64,000 nucleotides of DNA from Bacillota bacterium (GTDB lineage: Bacteria; Bacillota; Sulfobacillia; DUSP01; JBFMCS01): positions 1-64,000 of the forward strand of contig JBFMCS010000059.1 of the NCBI GenBank assembly GCA_040754315.1, given 5' to 3'. The notes beneath the pieces are model-generated. The model did no database searches and was not told where the DNA came from. It saw only the letters and a program-made list of their open reading frames with translations. Shown here one piece after another: positions 24,522-32,018 of the stretch (positions are counted from its first letter, which is position 1; each line of letters starts with the position of its first letter). The position numbers and the translations under genes are program-made.

Positions 24522-25496
24522 TCAGTATCGGACGATAACTTGTCCGTCCGCTAATATGAGATCACCGTCCAGTTCAATGCTGGCTTCGCCGAACAGGACG
24601 TCATAGTGACCGGCTGCTTCTACGACACCCCCTATGTACGCACTGGTTCCGAAGGCAATATGGACCGTGCCAGCAACGCCTTCGTCAGTCAGCATACTAC
24701 CCTCGAGCTCGCATTTTGGATTCATTCCGATGCCGAGTTCCGCAATATGGTAGATGTTGGGATCTCCGGTCCTGCGAAGGAGTTCCGCAAATTCCGTTGC
24801 TTTGGGACCTCCACTCATGGAAGTGACACGCCCGCTGGATACTTCGATCGTAAACGGTTCGTCAATCAAGCCGATTCCAGGAATACTTGCATCAACTATA
24901 ATCCTTCCGTTTGCAGAGGTCTCTATCGGGGCTATGCTCGCTTCAATGCATGGCCCAGCCGAGATTTCCTTTTCGGTGGGGAACCCCGTGAGAGCCCGAC
25001 CCGTCCTGCCCTCCAGGCTCATGGTTATGTCTGTTCCTAAAGGCGTGCTCACTCTCGCAGTACCAGCCTTAGTAAGCCTGTCTGCCAGATATTCAACCTT
25101 GGGGGCTATGGCCTCGAAGTCTGCTTCAAGGCTGGGACTCATGAGAAGTTCCAGGGTTGCTTCCGGAAGTACAATGAAACGCGTGCCCGAGGCTTGTGCT
25201 TTAAATCTGGCCGAAGTATGGGCTATATTGGTTTTCATGGGGGCAACAACAAGGTCAGCTTGTTTGAACAATGCTGATACGCAATCCGGCAACTCTTCGC
25301 CATGCAATGTTCTCGGCGGAATTACCCCCAGCAATACGTTCTTCGTCAACTGAAACGCTGCGGCAACCAAAGGCTCAGCAACGTCTAGGGTCGAGAAATC
25401 AGCCAGGACCACAACTCTTGTTTCTTCAGATACCCTGCCCAGGAGCCCTACTAATCGGAAAGCCCCTCTGTTTACCAGTGCCCCTCGCACGACCAA
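24522..25496 (-). CDS. M29-type aminopeptidase-like metallohydrolase
   Basis: Resembles the aminopeptidase T / M29 fold, a family that also includes ring-cleaving 2,5-dihydroxypyridine dioxygenase (NicX). The diagnostic region is ELGIGMNPKCELEGSML followed by DEGVAGTVHIAFG, where family members have ELGIGTNP and GTVHIALG; the C-terminus continues with AGHYDVLFGEASIELDGD. At 324 residues it is shorter than classic M29 peptidases (about 410) but similar to the NicX-like group. It lies 21 bases downstream of dctM as the last gene of the sigma-54 operon. It may therefore process the imported compound. Start ambiguous between TTG 25496 and GTG 25490. Confidence 0.7.
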   Translation of the reverse strand: MVVRGALVNRGAFRLVGLLGRVSEETRVVVLADFSTLDVAEPLVAAAFQLTKNVLLGVIPPRTLHGEELPDCVSALFKQADLVVAPMKTNIAHTSARFKAQASGTRFIVLPEATLELLMSPSLEADFEAIAPKVEYLADRLTKAGTARVSTPLGTDITMSLEGRTGRALTGFPTEKEISAGPCIEASIAPIETSANGRIIVDASIPGIGLIDEPFTIEVSSGRVTSMSGGPKATEFAELLRRTGDPNIYHIAELGIGMNPKCELEGSMLTDEGVAGTVHIAFGTSAYIGGVVEAAGHYDVLFGEASIELDGDLILADGQVIVRY

Positions 25497-25517
25497 CCCC
25501 CCGTTCTCAGATTCGCG

Positions 25518-26792
25518 TTACCTAATAAGTAAGTTGGGAAGCCACAAAACAAGCCCGGGGAAGTACGCAATTGTCAGGACCGCCAGGATTAATGCGGCTA
25601 TGAAAGGCAAGGCTTCCCTGGTAAAGGCAACCACATTGATTCTGGCTATCGCAGTCACAATATACATGCATAGCCCGACAGGTGGAGTAATCAGGCCTAT
25701 CATGATCGTTAACACAGTGACTACGCCCAAGTGTATCGGGTCCATCCCCAGAGCAGTTGCTAGCGGCAGTACCACTGGTACAACGATGATTATTGAGGCT
25801 ATTGTCTCAACAAAGAGCCCCATCACAAAGAGTGCCCCAATGATGAAAGCCCTCAAGATAACAGGGTTTGTTGACAAGCCTGTCAAGAGTCCCACGACCA
25901 TTCTCCCGAACTGTTCCCTGACCAGTATCCAGCCAAAGATGGAGGCACTGGCGACGATGAACATAACGACTCCCGATATTACGGCAGCCCTCAGAAACAC
26001 TTGAGGGAGATCCTTCGTAGTCAGTTCCTTGCGTACGAGGACTTCAAGGATCAACGCATACACCACGGCAATCACAGCAGCCTCAGTGGGTGTAAAAACC
26101 CCTCCCATTATCCCTCCCACTATGATCAGGGGAAGCATGAGTTCGAGGGCCGACTCTCGGAGAGCCGAAAAGAGTCTCGAAAGCGAGAACAGAGACCGGC
26201 GTCGATAGCCGCGCCTGAGGGATAACACGTGAACAACTAGCATCATATACAGAGCCATAACTAGACCTGGAATGGCGCCTCCCAAGAAGAGTTTACCGAT
26301 AGAAATCTGCGCTATGGAACCGTATATGACGAAAGGCACACTTGGAGGAATTATGGGACCAAGCGTTGACGAAGCGGCTGTTACAGCTGCACTGAAGGGG
26401 GCATCGTATCCGTCCTCTTTCATGGCAGGTATTAGCATAGACCCCAAACCGGCAGCATCGGCCGTGGCTGAACCCGACATTCCGGCGAATATCATGCTTA
26501 CAACTATGTTGACCTGCGCCAGTCCACCCGGCACGTGACCGATAAGGGCATCCGAAAGACGAACGAGCCGTTTTGTTATGCCACCGGTGCTCATGATTTG
26601 CCCTGCGAGCATGAACAAGGGAGCCGCTATTAACGAAAAAGAATCGGTGCCTGCTATCATTCTCTGGGCCAGTGAGACAACAGGAATACCCTCCACGGAA
26701 AGATAGATCATAGAGGTAATAGCAAGGGCAAAGGATACAGGTACACCCAGGAACAATAGAACGAACAGTCCCAGGACTACGACAGCTAACAT
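25518..26792 (-). CDS. dctM: TRAP transporter large permease (DctM family)
   Basis: Twelve-helix permease that couples sodium gradients to uptake of organic acids presented by a DctP receptor. The 424 residues show the DctM signature FLGVPVSFAL near the N-terminus, SFSLIAAPLFMLAGQIM, GMSGSATADAAGLGSMLIPAMKE and the closing segment GLITPPVGLCMYIVTAIA. The start overlaps the last base of dctQ (26792), so the permease subunits are translationally coupled. Confidence 0.95.
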   Translation of the reverse strand: MLAVVVLGLFVLLFLGVPVSFALAITSMIYLSVEGIPVVSLAQRMIAGTDSFSLIAAPLFMLAGQIMSTGGITKRLVRLSDALIGHVPGGLAQVNIVVSMIFAGMSGSATADAAGLGSMLIPAMKEDGYDAPFSAAVTAASSTLGPIIPPSVPFVIYGSIAQISIGKLFLGGAIPGLVMALYMMLVVHVLSLRRGYRRRSLFSLSRLFSALRESALELMLPLIIVGGIMGGVFTPTEAAVIAVVYALILEVLVRKELTTKDLPQVFLRAAVISGVVMFIVASASIFGWILVREQFGRMVVGLLTGLSTNPVILRAFIIGALFVMGLFVETIASIIIVVPVVLPLATALGMDPIHLGVVTVLTIMIGLITPPVGLCMYIVTAIARINVVAFTREALPFIAALILAVLTIAYFPGLVLWLPNLLIR

Positions 26793-27274
26793 TACGTCCG
26801 ACCTTTCGTACGAGTCTTAGTGATACTCTGCACAACGGAGGCAACCAAGAAGAGTATCATGAGGCCCGCCGATACGGGCAATGAGAGATTGACATAGACT
26901 AGACTGATCCCGAGAGCCGGCGACAAGATATGGACTGACCTCGCCGCTGCACGTATGCTGATTGACACAAGAAAGCACAGAAAGACCGCGATGCCACCGT
27001 CTATGACTGCCATGCAAAAGCGGCGTCGTGGTTCGGAGAGAGAACCGAGAAACATGTCAATGACTATATGCTCACCTTTGTGGAAGGCGAGTGCAGCAGA
27101 CAGAAAGCATACCCATATGAACGAGTAGCGAGCAAGTTCTTCCGTCCAAAAAGGTGGTGCCTGCAAGATGTATCTAAAGACCACTTGTACGAAAACCACA
27201 CTTACAAGCGCCGCCATAATGATGACAAGCACGAATTCTACAGTATGGGCCAGCATGTCGCCTAATCTCTTCAT
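26792..27274 (-). CDS. dctQ: TRAP transporter small permease (DctQ family)
   Basis: Four-helix subunit that pairs with DctM. The signature TEELARYSFIWVCFLSAALAFHKGEHI is present at about residues 55-80 from the chosen start, between the first and second helices. The frame extends to 27340, but ATG 27274 (MKRLGDMLAHTV) gives 160 residues, a usual length, and has GGTGGGA seven bases upstream. Part of dctP-dctQ-dctM. Confidence 0.9.
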   Translation of the reverse strand: MKRLGDMLAHTVEFVLVIIMAALVSVVFVQVVFRYILQAPPFWTEELARYSFIWVCFLSAALAFHKGEHIVIDMFLGSLSEPRRRFCMAVIDGGIAVFLCFLVSISIRAAARSVHILSPALGISLVYVNLSLPVSAGLMILFLVASVVQSITKTRTKGRT

Positions 27275-27418
27275 GTTCCATCCCACCATCTTGAACTGTC
27301 CCACATGCCATCCTGCAACTTCCAGGCTATCCGACAACACGCTTGAGAGCGGAGACTGCCCTGCCCTAACCTCGGAATCGGACGACTGCGCCCGGGCCCC
27401 CTATCCGTTTCCGTAAGC

Positions 27419-28483
27419 TCAGCTTCCTGACTCCACGATACGCTCATATAAACCGGGCAACCACTTGTCAGCAAACTTGCTGGGCACATCTTTCACAGCT
27501 TCCTGGAAGGCCGAGATTTCGTCATGACCCAGTTCCACAACGTTCATTCCTGCCTCAGCCAGTTTGTTGATATAATCTCTTTCCTGCTCCTCAGTCAGTT
27601 GATCCCCATAAGTCAGAGCGTCTCTGGCCGCAGACGTTATTATGTTTCTGTCCTCTTCATCGATCTCTTTCCAAAACAGTTCGCTGATCAACAGCCACTG
27701 TACCTCCCGTACGTGTCCGGTCAGCATGAGATTGTCCTGGACCTCTTGGAAGCTGTTTCCATAAGTAACTTCCACCGGGTTCTCCTGTGCGTCTACGGTT
27801 CCCATTTGTAGCGCGGTATAGAGTTCTCCAAATGCCATAGGAACAGGGCTTGCGCCTAGAGCCCGCCATGCTTCCACTTGAACGGGGATCTCTCTTATCC
27901 TAATCTTCAATCCCTTTAGGTCCGCAGGTTGCCTTACTACTCTTGCCCCTTTAGTTGTCAAGTGTCTTGGCGCGCGATCCATGAAACCCAGCACTCTGAT
28001 GCCTTTCCGGTCCAAGATCTTCTCAGTCAGTTCCTGTCCAACAGGGCCGGATACAACGCTGCGAAGGTGCTCCTGACTCGCAAACAGATACGGCATATCC
28101 AATGCCCCGTATTCGGGTGCTACTGCAGCAATCAAGGCTGACCCGGACAAACCCATCTGCACGGCGCCAGACTCCATCAACTCATACATTTGCCGTTCGC
28201 TGCCAAGTTCTCCGGTGTGGTACACCTCGACCTGAATACGACCGTTTGATTTAGCCTCAACCATCTCGGCAAAACGCTCCAAAGTTGCGGCTACTGGTGT
28301 CCCGGCCCCCATTTCGTGGTTGACATGGATCACGTGTTCCTTCTTTTCCGCAGGCAAAGCCTCCTCTCCTTCTTCCGGAGCCGTCTCTTGCGTGATTGCA
28401 CATCCCGACAACAATACTCCAAGCACAAGCAAGAGTACTACAGCAAATCTGCCAGACCTCAACGTCTTTTCCCCCCTGAACAT
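27419..28483 (-). CDS. dctP: TRAP substrate-binding lipoprotein (DctP family)
   Basis: Extracytoplasmic solute receptor for the TRAP permease. A lipobox LLSGC at about residue 28 is followed by an acidic linker, then the DctP fold with GTPVAATLERFAEMVEAKSNGRIQVEVYHTGELGSERQ. The ligand-contact region is KGLKIRIREIPVQVEAWRALGASPVPMAFGELYTALQMGTVDAQENP; the arginine in KIRI usually salt-bridges a carboxylate. That suggests an organic-acid ligand, although the operon also contains a ureohydrolase. The gene is 34 bases downstream of the 4Fe-4S gene and has its own ribosome-binding site. Confidence 0.94.
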   Translation of the reverse strand: MFRGEKTLRSGRFAVVLLLVLGVLLSGCAITQETAPEEGEEALPAEKKEHVIHVNHEMGAGTPVAATLERFAEMVEAKSNGRIQVEVYHTGELGSERQMYELMESGAVQMGLSGSALIAAVAPEYGALDMPYLFASQEHLRSVVSGPVGQELTEKILDRKGIRVLGFMDRAPRHLTTKGARVVRQPADLKGLKIRIREIPVQVEAWRALGASPVPMAFGELYTALQMGTVDAQENPVEVTYGNSFQEVQDNLMLTGHVREVQWLLISELFWKEIDEEDRNIITSAARDALTYGDQLTEEQERDYINKLAEAGMNVVELGHDEISAFQEAVKDVPSKFADKWLPGLYERIVESGS

Positions 28484-28517
28484 GGTCCCTTACCCCCTTT
28501 TCCTGATCTTTTCTGTG

Positions 28518-29219
28518 CTATCTCCCCATGCCTACGTTGGTCTTGCCATTGGGCGCCACCGACATCCCCGCGGACTCCAGGTGCCTCCTGGCGGGGATGT
28601 CCCCGTCAACAACCCTGGAGATGACCCCCACGCTGAACACGGTGTCTACCTCGCCCTCAACCGCCTTCAGCGCCTGCACCACCTCAACGACCTTCTCCAC
28701 GGGTATGGTGAACTCAATGATCCCTGATACCACTCGCTCGTCCAGGACCTCCTTCATCAGGGCCCCCATACTCTTTGACTCCATGAGATAGCTGACTGGG
28801 TTCAAGGTCTCGAACTCCACCCCCAACAGCGCTATCGCCCTGGCCAAGGTGTCGATGTCCCGCAGGCGGCACCCAACGTTGGGGCGGCCCACGTCAACGC
28901 ACACACCCACCCAACCTGGCTTGTACCTCTCAGTAACATCGTTTGTCTTCATTTCCTCGGTCCCACGCCCTGTGACCCCCGTGGCTTCGAACTCCGTGAG
29001 GGGATCCGAGAATATGCTCCTTATTGAACGAGGCCAAGGGAGTTCCGGAGGCACCACGAAGGCATCCTCCAAGCACACCCCCAACCTGGCACAAACCCCA
29101 CATTCTGCACAAAGGTCCTGGTCAACCTTGGCGGTCTCACCCTCTAGCGATATCGCCCTCATGGGGCAATACTTGAGGCACTCGCCACATCCCACACAGG
29201 ATCTCTCGTCTATGAGCAC
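28518..29219 (-). CDS. Tandem 4Fe-4S protein with conserved C-terminal domain, copy 2
   Basis: Paralogue of the protein at 16551-17264. The ferredoxin domain has C8, C11, C14, C18 and C37, C40, C43 with C49 (CVGCGECLKYCP, CAECGVC). The unclassified C-terminal domain repeats LPWPRSIRSIFSDP, TGVTGRGTEEMKTNDVTER, VDVGRPNVGCRLRDID and VFSVGVISRVVDGD. The frame is open to 29288, but GTG 29219 aligns with copy 1 and has GGAGG eight bases upstream; it overlaps the partner gene by 10 bases. Sequence is GC-rich like the core genome, unlike copy 1. It stands between the U32-like/ureohydrolase genes and the TRAP genes. Confidence 0.75.
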   Translation of the reverse strand: MLIDERSCVGCGECLKYCPMRAISLEGETAKVDQDLCAECGVCARLGVCLEDAFVVPPELPWPRSIRSIFSDPLTEFEATGVTGRGTEEMKTNDVTERYKPGWVGVCVDVGRPNVGCRLRDIDTLARAIALLGVEFETLNPVSYLMESKSMGALMKEVLDERVVSGIIEFTIPVEKVVEVVQALKAVEGEVDTVFSVGVISRVVDGDIPARRHLESAGMSVAPNGKTNVGMGR

Positions 29220-29860
29220 TCTCGGTTCCTCCCCACGCACTCCTGGCTGATTATGGATTCGGCGCGATCCGGGTTGAACATGGCACATGTGCAGGGCTTG
29301 GCTAGGTCACGAGCCGCCTCGCCAGCAGTCATCTTGCTCTTTCGGACCAGGTCCATCACGTGTTCCACGTGGTCGGGACATACCATAGAGTGACCACACA
29401 TGGTGGTTATCTGAAGTACTGGCTCCCGCGGCAGGAGTTCTCTCTTCCCGAAGATCCCCAGGGACATGTTGATGGTGTGCGGCTCCAGACCAGCACTCCT
29501 TACCACCTCAAACACCTCCTGGAAGTCCCCGGTGACTACCACCGACATGCCGGTATCCAGTTCCTTCAGCTTCACGAGCACGGCCTTCACCTGATCCAGC
29601 GATGTGTATACACCCGCCATGTAGGCCTTGTCCCCTGCCTTTGCCCGGATTTCCTCCAGGGTGAGTCCTGTCAGGATCCCTCCCCGGTTATCGTCCCCGA
29701 CATTGCATGGGGCCCCCGCGGCCAACACATCTAGCATGGCCACGAGTTTACCCGAGGCACCCTCGCTATTTCGCTTCTGGGCGGCCATGCAGAACACTAT
29801 GTAATCCCCGGGCGCCTCTCCCGGACCCCTCTTTCGGTGGAGCGTGTGAGTCATCGACAT
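29210..29860 (-). CDS. Conserved partner of the 4Fe-4S protein, copy 2 (unknown family)
   Basis: Paralogue of 17264-17902 sharing MTHTLHR, GDYIVF, AAQKRNSEGA, GMSVVVTGDF, GLEPHTINMSLGIFG, TMCGHSMV and CTCAMFNPDRA. The invariant Cys-Gly-His and Cys-Thr-Cys motifs suggest metal binding. I choose ATG 29860, five bases after AAGGGG; an internal ATG at 29854 is the alternative and gives the MTHTLHR start exactly as in copy 1. No known domain. Always followed by the 4Fe-4S gene in this window, so the two are likely subunits of one complex. Confidence 0.7.
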   Translation of the reverse strand: MSMTHTLHRKRGPGEAPGDYIVFCMAAQKRNSEGASGKLVAMLDVLAAGAPCNVGDDNRGGILTGLTLEEIRAKAGDKAYMAGVYTSLDQVKAVLVKLKELDTGMSVVVTGDFQEVFEVVRSAGLEPHTINMSLGIFGKRELLPREPVLQITTMCGHSMVCPDHVEHVMDLVRKSKMTAGEAARDLAKPCTCAMFNPDRAESIISQECVGRNRECS

Positions 29861-29870
29861 GAACACCCCT

Positions 29871-30815
29871 TCAAGGCAGTTTCGGAATAGCCAGATCCTC
29901 GGCTCCGGGCTGGGACCACCGTATCTCCGAGTTCATTCCCTGCATTATCTCCAGCATTATGCTGGCGAAGCGAACCTTCTCCCTGACCCGGTGCTCGTTG
30001 AACGCCTGGGTGTTCCAGGGGTGATAGATGTACTCCTCTGACTCCCCCGGCTCGAACTTGAAGTAGCAGGGAGCGCATACCCTGGCCATCTCGTGCGCCT
30101 CATAGTAGCGAACGAACCCACCCATAGACTGGACAATGTGCACGTAAAGGTCCAGGGGCAGGCGCACTGACTGCCTGATGGCTGCTAGCATGGGAATACT
30201 CAGGTCCGCCAGGGGGTTGAAGCTGTTGGCCCCCAGTTCCTCGATGAGGCGAGCCCCAAAGGGATTGGCGTGTCCTGCGAAAACCGACACCTTGAAGATG
30301 GTATCCTGTGGGATAGAACCCTCCTCCCTCAGGCGCTTAAGGAGCCACATCATTCCCTCGTCAGCCACCAGGAACCCCCTGAAGCCTGCGTTCAGGCAAC
30401 GCTCCATGTCCTTCAGGTAGTAGTAGGCGTTGTCCGCCCCCCTGATCCTCATCCCGGACACCAAGCCTTCACTCGTGGCGATCTGCCGGCCAGTGTCCCA
30501 GGATCTGCGAGGCCCTAGCGTCACGATGACCTCTACCCGGGCGCCTGACGCTGCCTGGGCAAGATCCCTCAACTCAGCCTTATCCAGGAACGTAGCACCA
30601 CCCACTGTGGATATAACCCTGTGAACCGGTACGCCCCTGGCATCACTCTCCCGGGCCAGTGCTTCCATGGCCGATGCCCTCTCCACACCCGCGATTTCGA
30701 TGCGGCACTGCCCCCCGTCGGGAAAAGCCAGGGGAGAACTGGGCAGATCGTAGCGGTCCCCTGTGGGGAGGCCCAACCTCGCCAGCGCCCTTGAGATTTC
30801 GTCCACCCGTGTCAC
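29871..30815 (-). CDS. Peptidase-U32-like TIM-barrel protein
   Basis: Resembles the U32 peptidase/hydroxylase barrel: repeated strand motifs such as VEVIVTLGPRRSW, GFRGFLVADEGMMWLL, FKVSVFAGHANPFGARLIEELGAN and LDLYVHIVQSMGGFVRYYE. A VCAPCYFKFE segment near the C-terminus provides two cysteines where U32 proteins bind a cluster or metal. U32 family members act in tRNA and ubiquinone hydroxylation or as collagenases, so a precise role is not given. The start overlaps the ureohydrolase stop by four bases (ATGA-type), showing tight coupling. It may modify the same substrate. Confidence 0.6.
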   Translation of the reverse strand: MTRVDEISRALARLGLPTGDRYDLPSSPLAFPDGGQCRIEIAGVERASAMEALARESDARGVPVHRVISTVGGATFLDKAELRDLAQAASGARVEVIVTLGPRRSWDTGRQIATSEGLVSGMRIRGADNAYYYLKDMERCLNAGFRGFLVADEGMMWLLKRLREEGSIPQDTIFKVSVFAGHANPFGARLIEELGANSFNPLADLSIPMLAAIRQSVRLPLDLYVHIVQSMGGFVRYYEAHEMARVCAPCYFKFEPGESEEYIYHPWNTQAFNEHRVREKVRFASIMLEIMQGMNSEIRWSQPGAEDLAIPKLP

Positions 30816-31747
30816 CTCCCAGAGAAAATAGCTCCTAGAAACTCGATAACCAGGCTGGCAGCGCTCAAGGAGGTCACACCAGCCTGATCGAAAAAGGGGT
30901 TTACCTCTACCAGGTCAAAGCCGACTATCTCGGCCCTCTCGGCCAACCCCGCCAGGAGGGCTCGGAGCTCTTCGTAGGTGAGCCCATTCACCTCGGGTGT
31001 GCCGGTACCTGTAGCCAGCGCAGCGTCGAGCACGTCTATGTCTATGGTGACATAGGTCCGGTGCAGGGATGGGAGCATGTCCAGCGTCGCAGCTACTCCT
31101 TGTGTCTTAACCATGTGGCAGGGCACGAGTACCGCCCCCGAACCCGCGGCACGGGAGTAGTCCTCCTCGCTGGTCCTCAGGCCCCTGATCCCCACGGAGA
31201 CGTGCCGGTCAATCCAGGATATCTCCGATATCCGCCGGACCACGCTCCCGTGCCCGTGGCCTTCCCCCGCCAGTACGTCCCTGTAGTCTAGGTGGGCATC
31301 CAGGTGAACCAGGGATACAGGCCTAAGAGATTCCAGGGCAGAGAACACCGGCCAGCTTATGGAGTGGTCACCCCCTAGCACCACGGGAAACACACCTCGC
31401 TGGATAAGGGTCTTCACACAGCGTGCCGCATTCTCGAAGGTAACCTGGTAGCTTACTGGCACTGCGTCAACATCCCCGCAGTCGACAACCCGGGCACCCT
31501 CCAGGAGCCGCCTCTGGTGCCTGGCGTCCCAGTATCCCAGGCCTGCCCCCAGAAATCCAAACCTTGTGGATATGTCCCTGATAGCCCGCGGGCCAAAGCG
31601 TGCCCCAGGGCGATATCCTGCGCTGGAATCGTAGGGAACACCCAGTATGGCTACATCGGCTTCCCAGTCGCCGTCAACCTCAACCGCGGGAACCTTGGCG
31701 AAGGAAGGGATTCCGAAGAATGTCACGGGCGTCCCGCTGCTATTCAA
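30812..31747 (-). CDS. Ureohydrolase (agmatinase/arginase family)
   Basis: Binuclear manganese enzyme that hydrolyses a guanidino group to urea. All ligand motifs are present: GGDHSISWPV, DAHLDYRD, HGHGSVVRR and DIDVLDAALATGTGTPEVNGL. The 311-residue length fits agmatinase, guanidinobutyrase and formiminoglutamase alike, and I cannot choose among them. First gene of the operon, 54 bases downstream of a sigma-54 promoter. The position with transporter, M29-like and redox genes suggests catabolism of a guanidino or related amide compound. Its stop overlaps the U32-like gene. Confidence 0.88.
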   Translation of the reverse strand: MNSSGTPVTFFGIPSFAKVPAVEVDGDWEADVAILGVPYDSSAGYRPGARFGPRAIRDISTRFGFLGAGLGYWDARHQRRLLEGARVVDCGDVDAVPVSYQVTFENAARCVKTLIQRGVFPVVLGGDHSISWPVFSALESLRPVSLVHLDAHLDYRDVLAGEGHGHGSVVRRISEISWIDRHVSVGIRGLRTSEEDYSRAAGSGAVLVPCHMVKTQGVAATLDMLPSLHRTYVTIDIDVLDAALATGTGTPEVNGLTYEELRALLAGLAERAEIVGFDLVEVNPFFDQAGVTSLSAASLVIEFLGAIFSGR

Positions 31748-31800
31748 GTGGCCTTACTCCCCTTTCGTTTTCCGTTGAAACCCCGGCCAGATCTTCTTGC

Positions 31801-31816
31801 AGCAAGTTGCATGCCA
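31801..31816 (-). promoter_or_regulatory. Sigma-54 (-24/-12) promoter of the ureohydrolase-TRAP operon
   Basis: Minus strand reads TGGCAT, five bases, TTGCT: GG at -24 and GC at -12 with exact spacing, one mismatch to TGGCAC-N5-TTGC. It lies about 54 bases before the ureohydrolase start. The next gene upstream encodes a sigma-54 activator, which supports the call. Confidence 0.82.
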
Positions 31817-31992
31817 TGAGTTCTGGGCCACAGAGGCTGCATCACAGACCATGCGGATGCTGGGGTTGTTCTTTTCGAGACTGGCCGAGGGCAGAAAGGA
31901 TGAAAGAAAGAGATTTGCAGTTTGCCAACAGTGATTTGAACGCGGTGGCTTCCCGTATGACCATAGCAGCAGCTTAGTACGTATTCGCACAT

Positions 31993-32018
31993 CGCCAAGC
32001 ACATTGGCGTTACGCCAA
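31993..32018. promoter_or_regulatory. Overlapping palindromes, candidate enhancer sites
   Basis: CGCCAA-GCACA-TTGGCG (31993-32009) overlaps TTGGCG-TTA-CGCCAA (32004-32018). They lie about 190 bases upstream of the sigma-54 promoter and right after the activator's stop codon, the usual distance for an upstream activator sequence. Alternatively the sequence forms a terminator stem for the activator gene, but it has no T run. Confidence 0.5.

Noticed and set aside
15797-32018. Integrative element bounded by attachment sites
   Set aside because: Although AT-richer and full of relics, no integrase, tRNA edge or direct-repeat att sites were found at its limits.
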